A stretch of 64,000 nt of DNA, taken from the NCBI RefSeq assembly GCF_964199755.1, contig NC_133897.1, positions 18,776,492 through 18,840,491 of the forward strand, written 5' to 3'. Made by a program: the position numbers and the translations under genes. Source of the stretch: Larus michahellis. Its lineage: Eukaryota > Chordata > Aves > Charadriiformes > Laridae. Position 1 is the first letter of the stretch. Each line of letters begins with the position of its first letter. The notes under the pieces were generated by a model. The model saw only the letters and a list, made by a program, of their open reading frames with translations, searched no databases and was not told the DNA's origin. Below, piece by piece: positions 11,780 through 24,857 of this stretch.

Positions 11780-14700
11780 CTATAGCCAGCTCCCATTTTC
11801 GGCACTGTCATCCGCAGCCTTTTTTTTCTCCGCTTTGCCAGTTGCGTTGCTTGTTTCTTCTAAAACTACTACTAAATTTGACAGAGTTGTGTGAGGATCG
11901 AGCAGTTTCAGAAGAGGTATGTCCACCTTTCTCTCTTGAAAGACACGGTTCTGAATTGTCATAGCTAACATAGAGTCCATGCCCAACGATGAAAGTGGTG
12001 TATTCATGGTCAGTTCATCTGGGCTCAACCTGGTGAGGTCACTCACCAGTAAGGTGATATAGTCTTCAGATTTGATCAAGGCAGTATCCTGGACTTGAGT
12101 TTCCTCAGGGGTTTCAAGCTGGTTCCTGAATTCTTCTGATATAAGTGACATGAAGCGACTTTTGAGTGAAAGAATGCGAGAAAAAACATGATGCGATAAA
12201 GCTTGAAAGTTTAACTTGACGACAGCTTGCTGCGGGTTATTCAGAAGTAAGCTCTTCCTGAGATACTCATGAATTTCATGCACTTGCAGAATGTCTATGC
12301 CCTTGGACTCCAGAATGTTCTGAATATGGGTTTGATTGAGCAGTATGCCAAGGTTCAAAGCACCCCAGTTAATGGATTGGCCTGAAAGCCCACAGTTCCT
12401 CCTGTAGAGGCAGAAGACATCCAAGAAAGAGTTTGCAGCCGCGTAGTTTGCCTGGGTGGAATTTCCCAGAAAGGAAGTTACAGAGGAATAGCACACAAAG
12501 TAGTCAAGCTCCTGGCCTCTGGTAGCCCAGTGAAGATTTAGGGTCCCTGCTACTTTTGGGCTCAGCACTTTCTGAAAGTCAGCCAAGGTCAGAGCTTCAA
12601 CATGGCCATCATGTAAAACAACAGCACTTTGAAATACTCCTTTGATTGGACTCCTTGCAAAGATGTTTGCAATGGACTGGAAAGCTTTCTCAACATCACT
12701 GGTCGAAGTAACATCACACTGCACAAACGATACTTTGCTCCCTTTATACTGCTGCTGCAAAGCCTTCATCTCTTCTTGCTTCTCATTGCTTGGAGTTTTC
12801 CTGGAGAGTATTGCAATACACCCTCCTCCATTCTCGGCTATGAATTTCACCGTTTCAAAGCCAAGTCCAGTGAGCCCTCCGACTACTACGTAAACAGCAT
12901 TCTGCTTAAACAACTTCTTCTGGGATTCATACAACGGTATATCTGAAAGCATGGTGTTGTCCTTCTGCCTTCTCAGTACAGCAAGTGGGACAGGTTTGCA
13001 GGTAAAATAAGACGTCACAGAGCTTATCCTTTCCAAGTTCTCAGTCCGCTGAAAAACAGAACCTGATAGATGTCTAAAGCGTTTCATATCCATGGAATTG
13101 ATCCACGCATGCACAGTCTTCTGCAATTCCTTTAGAGATGCTTTCTGGAAAATGCTGGCAAGTGTAAGGATATGGAAGCTGACATTTTCATGATCAATTC
13201 CGCTGTCATTCTGGACACAGTCAGACTGTCGATTGCCACACACTATCACCACATCTTTAAGAAAGTACATGTGGGACAGATCCTCCTGAGACAGTCTGTT
13301 TACTGGAGGAAGAACAACAAGGGCATTGCATAAGTTTACGTACTGAAACTTATCAGGAGTGGGCCTCGCAAGTACTGCTCTCCAACCCATCTCTTCTGCT
13401 GCCGCTGAAAGAACATGGCACAAAACCGATGATGGCTCTGTAGAAATAATACCCAGTGTTCTGCCTTTTTTCCCCTTGGGTAACCTCTGACTGAAGATTT
13501 CCCATGCAAGGATAAAGTATGACATACAGGGGACGTTCTGAAAGCGTGGGAATTTCTTTACATTGAAACAAACTGTTCCTGGAATCCGAACTCTGGATGA
13601 CGCAGCAGCTGGATAACATGAAACCACGTGATCTCCCACTTTAAGTTTCTTCACATCATTGCCTGTTGCTGTTACTGTGCCACTGAAATCAAGAGCCAGA
13701 AGTCTGTGTTTGCCTACTGCTTGTGAATTCCAATACAGTGTATTACCAAAGTTACGACTAGAAACACTAATGGGAAAATAATCTTCTGAGTGGAGACATA
13801 TTTTATCCACTTGAATTTCAACGCTCTGTTTCTCAAGCTGAGGAGCGGTGCTGGGGGATAATTCAGCAGACAAGTCTTTTGCTGTGTACGGATCAGAAGT
13901 GTACAAAGTGAATGTTTCTGACTTCTGGAGAGATCTTACACGCTGGCCGTAATCTGCATCTACAAAAGGTGTGCGTCTGATTTCAGCCACAAAAGTTCTT
14001 CCCTGGCTGATGCGAACTTCTGGATAGTCCCTACTTTTGTATTTGACAAGAACATCTGCTAGCACTGAGATGTCCAGGGAACTGGAAGAGCTGAGGTCAA
14101 TCATCTGAAACGTGATTTCTGGAACTTCAGTGACACAAGTTCTGGTCATGCCATGCAACGCAAACCCACAGTTAACATGGTCCACATCTCTCTCTGTTGT
14201 TCTGTAGGTGATAACTCTGACTGAACAGCGGGACATTTTCTCTCTTAATGCCACAATAACTTGGCGATAGGCTTCACAACATTTTGCCAACTGGTCTACT
14301 GCTTTGCTTGGGAAGTCTTCATTTAACTTTTGAATTCCCCACAGGAAGAGAATGTCATCATAATCCTCAACATCTGCTCTCATTTTATTCTGTGTATGGC
14401 CTTCCAAGAGGGCTTCCCAGTCTTCATACATAACATATCTTGAATCAGGATGCAAGTATTTTTTGAGCTGCTCAGCTATCCCAAATTTGTCAGCAAACAC
14501 TAGGACCCTGGGCATAGCCCCCAGATATCCAATCGTCTGTGAAAGAGAGACTTCTTTCCACTTGTTTTCAAACATGAACTCGTTGTCTCTGGAAGATGCT
14601 TGCTTCATGAAAGTGATGGCAACGCGCTTGAGTTCAGCCAAAACAGAGCCATGTTTGTCCATAAAGCACCCACAGACCTCTAGGCAGTTCCCACTGGTTT

Positions 14701-17700
14701 TGCTTGTTCTCATATATATCATCATTTCTTCCTCCAGTGGTCGGAGCACCACCAGGCTGCCTATCCCTGAAGGAAAGCCTACTCTGGACTGGACCGTCCT
14801 TGAGGTCATGATAGCAGTCATCTGCAGAAAACAGTCGAGCAGCACTGGATGGATGCAGTAGTTGTGCATCTCTCTGACAGTCTCCTTGTTCACCTTTATG
14901 TTTGTTATACCTTCCTTTAGTTCCTGGCAATAATGCACGTCACTGAGCTGCCTGAACATGGAACCATACTGAAAGCCAATCTCAGACAGTGCTTCATAAA
15001 CCTCCTCTCTGCTAACCACTGACCTGCATCTTTGATAGATGTCTTGGACGCAGATGGTGCTTTCTTCCACCACAGCTTCAGGCCCCTTTACAACATGGCC
15101 CGTAGCATAAACTGCGTTGGAGGAAGAGACTATCTCAAAGGCTGTCACTGCTTTTTGTGGACTCAGCTTGATATTCAAGACTTGCGAACTCTGTGTGAGA
15201 ACACACGGCGCAGAAAAACTGATGCTCATCTGGCAAGTACTCAGAGGCATTCGAGGTCTTGAGCTGTTCATCACAGAGGCCAGACCAAGCTCCACATAAA
15301 AAGCACCAGGGACTAAAGCCACACCATTGTTCTTGTGCTCATATAAGTACGATGTCATCTCCTGAGACAGCAGGCAGCCAAACTCCGTGTTGTCACTGTT
15401 TATGCCATAAATCAAAGGATGACTGGAGCTGACACTTCTTTGATTTGCTTGTTGATGGATATCTAGACAGGCCATGAGTTTTTTGCGATCAAATTGATAC
15501 CGCGGAATGGCCACTGGAGCGCTTTGATACCCATTATAAAAGTGCTGCCAGTTGGGATTATATCCCAGTTCAAACAGATTTCCTACCAGGGTGAAGAGTG
15601 TCTGATACTCTGCATCAGTTTGCAAAGAAGAGAACACCTTTGTGCCCTTTCCTAGAGTTTCCTTTATGCTTCGCTGCAACGCTCGGTGAGGACTTATTTC
15701 CACAAACACCACGTTTTCCCTGTCTCTAGCTGCAGTTTTGATGGCTTGAGTGAAAGCAACAGGCTCACGAGTATGCCGGGCCCAGAATTTGCCCTGAGCA
15801 AAGTCATTTTCAGAAGCAGCCACCCCAGTCAGCGTTGAGATCACTTCAATTTCCCCCTTTTGTTTTTCTAAAGTTTTTATGTTCTCTTCCAACTCCCCAA
15901 GTATCATATCCATGCTGGGGCTGTGGTACGCAGCTGGGACATTTAAAACGTGAAGAAAGATGTTTCTCTGGCTGAAAGCTTGAGCTAGATCTCTCTGCAC
16001 AGCATCCACAGAGTCTGAATGCCCAGACAAGGTGCAGGAAACTGGGCTGTTGAAAGCTGCAATGCACACCTTTCCTGAGTAGCCATGCAGGCATTCAGCA
16101 ATCTCTTGAACAGGGATGTTTCCAACCACCAACATTCTGCCACTGGCAGTCTTTGCCTGCAGCCGGCTCCGGTGATAAATCACTTTGACTGCATCTGCCA
16201 GGGAAAGGTACCCAGCAAAATGCGCAGCAGCAACTTCCCCTACCGAGTGGCCAACAGCAGTGACTGGTTTAATGCCCCAGTATTTCAGAAGGGAAGCTAA
16301 GGCAACCTGCAGGGTAAAAAGCAAGGGCTGGGAAAGCTCTGGATCCAACAAATCCTTTGCGCTATGGCCTCTTCCTGGCAGGAGGCTGATGGGAGCATGT
16401 TTCTGAAAAAGTGCTTCTATTTCCTCACACTTATCTCTGAACACTGGCTCTGAGCTCAGCAGTACCTCGCTGAACTCCTTCAGCGTTACGCCGTTGCCAC
16501 AGAACACAAACACCAGCTGTGGTTCCACCTTTGACACGGCAAGTTCAGTGCTCGCTGCCGATGTAACTTCTTGCTGCAAGTGTTGGAGAGAATTTGTGAC
16601 AAACGCTTTTCGGTACCTATAGTTGGCATGGCTTCTTCTGCAGGCAGACGTGTAGGCCAGACCTGGGAGAGTTACAGAGTTTCTTGTGCGCAGCTGGTCA
16701 GCTGTATCGGCCATTGTCATCTGAAGGGACTTACTTGATGCTGCTGACAGCAGAACTAATTCAAGGGGCCTCTTAAAGGCGGGAAGAGGCTCTAGCTGCT
16801 TAATCTGCCTGACTACCACATGAGCATTGGTTCCTCCAAATCCAAAGCAGTTGATGCCAGCTACTCTTCCATGCTCAGGGGATTCTTCCCAGGGCTCTAC
16901 AGCTGTGGGAATTGCAAGGTTCAATTTCTCTGTATCGATGCTGCTCATCTCCTTTGAGTAATGCAAGGAGGGAACAATCTTCCCATGATGCATCATCAGA
17001 AGCACTTTGATTAACCCTGCTGCTCCAGCAGCTGATTCAGTGTGGCCAATATTTCCTTTCACGGAACCCATTTTCAGAATGGAAACTTGTGAAGACCTGT
17101 TTTTACAAATGACACTACCCAGGCTTTCAGCTTCAACAGGATCTCCAGCGGCAGTTCCTGTACCGTGTGCTTCAACGTACTGCACAACTGAGGGATCAAC
17201 ATGAGTTCCATAAATGCTGCGCAGTAACTTCTCTTGCTCTATTTGAGACGGTCTTGTGATTGGAGTCATGGACCTACCGTTCTGATTTACTGCACTGATG
17301 TTTATAACACCCCAGATTTTGCTGTAATCTTCTTTTGCCTGTGTCATAAAAAGGTAAAATTATCTTTAATAATCCCATGCTTTCCCTGTATAGGACAAAC
17401 CAAAACATAACAACAAAACAACGAACAGACAGAGTATAATACTGACTTTTAAATGTGTGATCCCTTCCCCACGGTAGGGGAAGTGCATAAATGCTTAATG
17501 CTCAGTAAGTGCTTCATTAATCCTAAACTTGAATTGGAAAATCTTTTCTGGAGTAATTATGAGAATTGGAGGTATGAAATTCAGGTAAGGAACCAGTCCT
17601 ACTTTAGGCTGCTTCACAAGCAACCTTACCTTTTTCAGTGGTTTGAGGAAAACAACACCACAGCCTTCTCCCCTTCCATAGCCATCTGCCTTTTTGGAGA

Positions 17701-20700
17701 AGGGTTTGCTTATTCCCTCGGGAGAGATCATTTTTGCTTTACTGAGAGACACAAAGGTGCGGGGATCTATTATGCAGTTCACTCCACCACAGATTGCTGC
17801 CTCACAGTCTCCTGGAGTAAAATGGAAAGACGCTCATGTTGAGATGTCCAAGATGATGCACAGAAACAGTAGCAAGTCTAATTTCATTGTCCAGCTTCTC
17901 TTCCGTCCCATTACCTGATTTAATTGCTTGCAAGGCGTAGTGTAGAGCAAAAAGAAAAGATGAACATGCAGTGTCAATCGTCAGTGATGGTCCAGTCAGA
18001 TTAAAAGTGAATGAGACCCTGTTAGCAGCAATGCTCATTGCTGCTCCAGTACCATCATAATGATTTATTTCACTCGCTGCTCTGCTTGTTACAATTTCAT
18101 AGTCTCGATTCATAAGACCTGCAAAAATATTAAATATGTGTCACGTTAAGCCAAGCAAACAAAAGGGATGTACAGCTTTAAACCTGACAGCATGTTTTGG
18201 GTTTCTGTTTTAATAGTAAACTACATGAAGTCAGTGCTCCTGTGGTGAAACTTTGTTTCAACGCAAGTCCAAGGCAAAACTCCCAGCAATTCCTCTGGAC
18301 CCAACTTACACAAACGTATCTAACACTGGACATTTCTACCTGCACAGTAAATGACGGGCGTTTCCTGATTGCTTAACTCATTGTATGATGCAGCTAAGCT
18401 CTGTGTAGCCTCTTCAGACCCCTGTTTCTCAGTTTGAGAGTGGTTGGGTTTGTTTCACTATGGGAATAGATATTAAGAAGTTACAATGAGGATAGGTGGG
18501 ATATAAATGTACAGGACATTAGCTTCAATTCTTCGCATGTTCCAAGTTAAAGGTCACAGCATAAGCTACATCCAGTGCTTTTTATTTATCTTTGGTCTGC
18601 TCACTGTGATACAGTAAGTAAGACAGAAATAGAAAAGAACAGGGCCTGTGAGAGGACTTGTGTCCTCTTTCTGGGAGCATACGTGCTCGAAATAAAGTGG
18701 ATCCCCAACTCCACAGGCACGTGTGGAAAATGCAGAAAAGTCAGCGAGCAAGGAATAGTCACCTCTGTGAAAGAAGAGCATGTCTCAGACTAAAAGATGA
18801 TCTAAACAGTTTGCCCCTATAGTTTCATCAGCCTAACCATCCCTGAAAATTCCTCTTAAAAGGGACACAGGTTACATCAGCAAAAATGTGCTGTTATTCT
18901 AGCTCCTTGATAGAATGGAATGGAATGGAATGGAATGGAATGGAATGGAATGGAATGGAATGGAATAGAGCAGAACAGAGCAGAGCAGAATAGTTCAGTT
19001 GGAAGGGGCCTACAATGATTCTCTAGTCCACTGCATGATGAATTCAGGGCTCACCAAAAGTTAAAGCCTGTTATTAAGGGCATTTTCCAAATGCCTCTTA
19101 CACACTGACAGGCTTGGGGCATGAACCACCCCTCAAGGGAGCCTCTTCCAGTGTTTGATCACTCTCTCTGTAAATAAATTCTTCCTAACGCCAAGTCTGA
19201 ACCTCCTCTGGCGCAGCTTTGAACCATTCCCATACACCTTGTCACAGGATACCAGGGAGAAGAGCTCAGCACCTCCCTCTCCACCTCCCTTCCTCAGGAA
19301 GCCATAGAGAGCAGAGCTCGCCCCTCACTCTCCTGTTCTCCAAACTGGACAGACCCAGAGTCCTTAGCTGCTCCTCATAGGACATGCCTTCCAGCCCTTT
19401 CACCAGCTTTGTTGCCCTCCTCTGGACATCTCCTTTTTAAATTGTGAGGCCCAAAACTGCACAGAATACTCAAGGTGAGGCTGCACCAATGCTAAATACA
19501 GCAGGAGAATCACCCCTTTGACCAGCTGGTTACACTCTATTTAATGCACCAGATCCCTTTCTGCAGGGCTGCTCTCCAGCCACTCCTCTCCCCGTTTAGA
19601 CTTGTGTCCACTGTTACTTCATCCCGGATGCAGAATCCAGCATTTGTTCTTGTCAAATTTCATGCCACTGAGGACTGCACAATGCTCCAATCTATCTAGA
19701 TCCCTCTCGGCCTCGTGTCCCTTGAGAGGGTCAACAGCACCTCCCAATTTAGTATCATCAGCAAACTTACTAATGGTGCATTCAACTCCTGCATCCAGGT
19801 CCTTGATAAAAATGTTCAACAGAACTGGCCCTAGAAATGCACCCTGATGAACACTGCTGGTGACCGGTCACCAGCCAGATGTAGCCCTGTTCTCTTCAAC
19901 CCTTTGAGCCCTGCTGTTCAGCTACTTCCTCACCCAGTGCAGCCTGGACCTGGTCGTCTCACAGTTGGACTTGTCCAGAAGGATGCTGTGAGGGACAAGA
20001 TCAAAAACCTTACTAAAATTCAGAAAAACTACATCCACCGCCTTCTCTTCCCCCACTAGGTGGGTGGCCTGATTGTAGAAGGATATCAGATTAAACAGAA
20101 CTTTCCGGTTGGGAACCCATGATGACTGTTCCTGATGATTGCATTGTCCTTTAAACGTCTTTCAACAGCACCCAGTATAATCTTCTCCATAACTCTTCCA
20201 CGTACTGAGGTAAGCAGTTGGACAAGTGCACCTTGGTAGCATACTAATAACTACGGGAGGATTTCTGCTGGTTTAAAAGGATATTAATCCCTACAACACC
20301 TTAACAAATGCTATACTGGGAAACGGTATAGTGGAAAAAAGTGTAGGTTTGTCTTGAGAGTATCGTTCCTGGGAAGGGTTGGGTAGCCCCTTTAACTATT
20401 TCCTGATTTAGCTTCAGTGCCTGAAGACACTAAGAGGAGCACCTAAAGAGATACGTGAATTATATCATGAACTTCTAGAGTAGCCTGGTAATCCTTACCA
20501 AAAATAACCAGTAGCGTCACAGCACAGTAGCCTTAGACCTCCAGTGCTAGATGTGCATGTAAAGTTTATGAAGGAGTGCTCCAGTTTTCGTGAGGTTCAA
20601 ACATACTTTCTTCACCATGAAACGTTCATCTTACCAATAAAAACACCTGTTTTGGTGCCACTGATAGCTTCTATGGGGACTCCTGCATCCTCCAGGGCTT

Positions 20701-23700
20701 TGTATGTGCATTCTATCAATAACTTCTGCTGCGGATCCATGCGTTCAGCTTCCATATTATTAATTCCAAACAGGTGGTTGTCAAACGAATTAAATCTAAA
20801 ATACACAGACCAGAAAATGGTACAATACATATACAATACCAGAAGACTCAAAGTACACATTTTTTGCAATTTCATGAAAAGCAAAGCAGTAACTGCTGGT
20901 TAGGCCACGGTTCCCATTTATGAAATTCAGAAGAAAATGTTTATAGGCCAAGGATGTTTGATGTCCCACCACAAAATATGTGTTTTTATCAACGATTCTG
21001 CATTCCAGAGTTATGAGCCCCCCTCCTAGAAATTTTTATTCACTTGGTTATCCCACTAGTACCAACAGGACTCCTTGGATTATGAAAATTTGCAGAATGA
21101 GACTCCCTCTGCTGTAATGTGGTTTTAGCCAACAAGTTTTAAACACATATTGTCTTCTAAATTATTTAGGGCAATATAGACCAATGCTTTACAATTTAAA
21201 ACCAATAAGTAGAGGATCAGCTCAAATGTTTCCAAGAGATACCCCAACTTCTCCAATAATAAATTCAAAATATTTTATGTGTGTATGTGTGTGCTTATCT
21301 TTAAAAAAAACCTTGAAAGTAGGCCCGCGCTTACAAACAACCAATCCCAGGGTTAATCTTGTATCCCAAGATCAGATTTGTATTGGCCTTCTATCCTGTC
21401 TTGATTTCAGTGGAGAATTCAATATCTAACATGGGAGTAATCACTGAAGTAATTCTGGGTCCTACAATTCAAACCTTCTAAGCATTATTCTCCAGAGCCA
21501 GTAAGATTGCTTCTGCACATGTGAACCTCTCGTTTGAGTAAAGGTCTACAGCCTGAGGATTTAAGGTGAATGTGGATTTAAAATAAAAGACACTTATGCT
21601 GATCTTACTGTAATTTGCTGTTCTTTGCACTAGTCATAGCCCCTGTAGAGCTGTACCCCTATCTCTGAGATAATTTGACATGAGACATGAGGACACAAGT
21701 GAAGGAATGCATACTGTAGTTTGCTCCTCCACACTTTCTCTTTACACTAGTATCTTTACCTGATACTTGTACACACATAATCCCTCAGTGTTATGGAGGA
21801 GTGACTCAGAATAAAGAAAAAGTTGGGTTTTTTCAGACGTGACAGTGTGAGCCCAGAGCAAAGCAAGATTATTATGACATTATGAATAATTCAGTTTTAC
21901 AAGCAAGCATAACACTCAAATTAAGCACAAGATCCCCTTCTTGACTATCTAGCAAAACCAGACTTCCTTACTTTGTCTCTGAATTGTCATGCCCGCATAC
22001 TCTTGACACCTTCCTCCATAGTCCATAGTACTACAGGCAGTATGAATTCTTTGGCAGGCTGGAGCCCACCTCAGATCCAGTATACTCCCCCTCAGGCATA
22101 ATGCATGTGTACGTCTGTATACCCAAAATGCAAATGCCCCCATCACATGGCAGGTGACATCTCAACATATGGTGGGTACATACATACACGTTCAATGATG
22201 TAATCAAAGGTCATATGTGTTCCCAGCCAGGTACATATGTGCTTAACATGGCCTGCACCTTAATTTGCTCATCGGTGTCACACACCAGGAATCCCTGCAG
22301 TTTGACAACTGCATGTTCATCATGTGAGATAAAGAAAGCTGGTTCCCAGGTCCCATTTATAAGCTCTCCTTGTGCCTTGCACCCTCTGAAAGGCTGGACA
22401 TGTTAATCTAAGTACAAAAAAAATCAGGGGCACTGCATAGTAGCAGACTCACTCATCGAGAAGAGCAGCTCGCGTTGTACATATTTTTCCTGGCTTGTTA
22501 TCATCCGGATCGTACCAGTCTTTGACATTGAATCTCTCAGGGGGGATTTCTACTGTGCAGTTTTTGCCTTCCTCCAGGACTTTCCAGAAATTGTCAACTC
22601 CATCACCTGTTGTACAGAAGGTTTTAAAGTAGATTAAATTAGGTGCTCCCCCTCCCCATGCAGACCCAGAAATGCACGCTCACTTACAAGGAACTCCCAC
22701 GAATAAATCTAGGTTGCTCCAGTAGAATCACCAGAGAAAGAAACGATCATTCTTTGGTGAGAGGAAAATGGAAAGGCAAGACGGATCCCTTCACTCTTGC
22801 CTAAAAGCAGAGGAACCGCACAAAATCCTTTACTTTCTGCTGTCCTCATTTCCCTACCATGTCACTGCCTCTACTATATACGTGCAGCGTGTCCTTAATG
22901 ACCACACAAGTACGATGAGGTCTTTCTGTATCTGTACAGCACCGCTCCTCAGGCAGCTCCATTGGCAGCAAGAGATCATCTCTGGACATCAGCTCTTTGA
23001 AGACAGACTGAGCCTACAAATACTGGGAAAATGCCAGAGGCATTATCCTTTGTCCCTAATGCTAGAAGGGCGCCTAAATCAAACATAAAAGTATGTGTAT
23101 ATTCAACACTGACAGCATCAAACACCTTGCTACTGGATTGTGAGGGACCCTGTCCTCACTGGTTTTGATCCAGAGCTTCAGCTCCAGGCACTGAGGATAA
23201 GTCTGGGCCACCTTCTTAGCCCTGAAACCAACAAACATGGCATCCACACAGTGGCCCACATTTCTCCTTCTCCCAGCTTTCACTTCACCCAAGATATGTA
23301 CTGGCTGCACCCCCACTCACTCTGCAAACAGACCCTTGCTAACCTGTGCCATGCCCCAGCACTGACCAGGAGAGCTCTAACCGACACAGGGCTGGGGACC
23401 CTGCTAGCAGACAGCAACAGTGACCACAGGAGAGCATTCCCACCTAATCCCTCCCATGGTGAGTCCATCATCACAGACACAGCCTCAGACACCAGCCACA
23501 CACGGGGTACTTCATCAGCTCCCATCACTCAACGGTTCTTTTGAGGCAAGGCCAGAAACGCAGTTCTGAGCACGCACAGTGCAGCATGAGACACGTGTTC
23601 GCTTACTGCATGGCGAGGTAATTAAGCACAACATTTCTGAAGAGAGTCCCTTTACTGGCATGTCTGGACCAACAGATGGCTTGCACCAAATTGCTATTTA

Positions 23701-24857
23701 ATGCTCGGGCAAGAGACTGCTGCTGCGTATTTACTAGCACTTTACCAGATTCAGAACCATTCATGTTTGCCCACAGTTAGCTATGGGCCACATAGTTATC
23801 ACTGTGCCACATGGATACATTAGGTATACACCTATTGAGTCTTGTACAAAATGAAGCCAGAAACTGAAACGTGGTGAGGGCAAGAAAGAAAACAGAAAAA
23901 GTGAGAGACTAGCGTGGTCACCTTTAGGGCTGAATGCCGACTTGCAAGAACAGAACCGTATTGCACTGCCTGGATCATTTCTAGATTTTTAAAATCTGCA
24001 TCTATCTAATGTAAAGAACATGGAGAGCTTGACAGCAGCAGCCAGAACCTAGAGATCTCTCACAGCGATCTGAACATCTCCACCCATCTAATTTCAGTCA
24101 ACCATCTAAACTCAGAATATAAAGTCAGCTGTCACTGTCATAAGGCCCGATTGTCACTACGATTGTAAATATGAGACTACTGTAATACAGGCTGCTGTCT
24201 TTTACTATGGTAGGCAACACTAGTTCTTTACTGAAGCTTCCCATCTCGTACAAGAGGCAGTACTTAGGTTTGTATTTGTAAGAGGCAGAATTGGACTAGA
24301 GACAGAGCTGTATTTATCTAGCTCTGCTCTCTTCTGGCACCTTTCAAAGTGAGCACTGTAATAAAGGAGGAAGCTTTCTTTTAGTAAGACCCAACCTATT
24401 TATACTACAGGCAGAGGTGGTGATATTGGCAGGCCCTCGATCTGTCCTGTCCCTGTGGATGCGCAGTCCTGCAACAACACACAGCCATCCAGCCAGCGCG
24501 CGTGCAGACAGCTCAAACCATCCCATGCCCACCCAGTTCATGTGTATGAGTTTCGCGTGCGCAGCTCAGTGCCCTGCCCGCAGGCAGCACTGCAGGTCTC
24601 TCTGTTGGCAGACAGATTTGAACCAATTAGTTTCCACCACAGCGTGACCTTTTAAAAAGACCCTACAAGTAGCAAAGCAATGAATTCTACAAAAGTGAGC
24701 GCGGAACATGTTGTTTTCCTCCATTTCAACATTAATAAATGACTGTGCTTTTCAATGTTCACTCGGCAGCCTGCTTTGCTTTTACCCAAAACTTACCTCC
24801 AGGAAAGTTGCATCCTATTCCCACAATAGCAATTTCATCCGCAGTCTCGATCTCCAT
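11780..24857 (-). CDS. PKS1: Animal type I iterative polyketide synthase, six coding exons, 2106 aa
   Basis: This multidomain enzyme should build a polyketide from malonyl-CoA units in the cytosol; relatives make parrot psittacofulvin pigment and fish otolith polyketides. The coding exons on minus are 24857-24797, 22606-22453, 20795-20635, 18118-17915, 17811-17630 and 17338-11780. All junctions are GT-AG and phases agree. KS is residues 8-430, with Cys177 in DTACSS, His312 in EAHGTGT and His353. AT is about 550-830, with Ser619 in GHSVGE, Arg644 and His726. DH is about 900-1150, with His922 in HxxxGxxLVP and Asp1089. A structural KR half follows, then a degenerate ER (about 1440-1640). KR is about 1735-1915, with GGLTGLG and Tyr1886 in QANYAAAN. 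The ACP serine is Ser2043 in LGMDSM. No thioesterase follows. An acceptor just before the first ATG implies a non-coding exon further right. The symbol is by family resemblance. Confidence 0.95.
18913..18966. repeat. (TGGAA)n pentanucleotide microsatellite
   Basis: About eleven near-perfect copies of TGGAA lie in the PKS intron between coding exons 3 and 4. They directly abut the 3' end of the neighbouring CR1, which suggests expansion of the CR1 3' tail (its usual GAATCATAGAAT-type terminal repeat). Confidence 0.97.
18967..20235 (-). repeat. CR1 LINE inside a PKS intron
   Basis: The 3' end lies at the left (GTTGGAAGGGGCCTACAATG on plus), followed by the complement of the CR1 3' UTR and ORF2. 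A short minus frame at 19619-19819 reads [20 protein letters not shown], the reverse-transcriptase active-site region with the FADDTKL motif. It is heavily mutated. It lies in the 2.5-kb intron between PKS exons 3 and 4, in the same orientation as the gene. Confidence 0.9.

Noticed and set aside
12629-12946. Plus-strand frames across the large PKS exon (for example 12629-12946, 14463-14861 and 17453-17842)
   Set aside because: Antisense shadows of the PKS coding sequence.
18913-18966. Regular short repeats considered as a CRISPR-like array
   Set aside because: Uniform 5-bp unit without spacers, in a bird genome. It is a microsatellite, as is 42835-42892.
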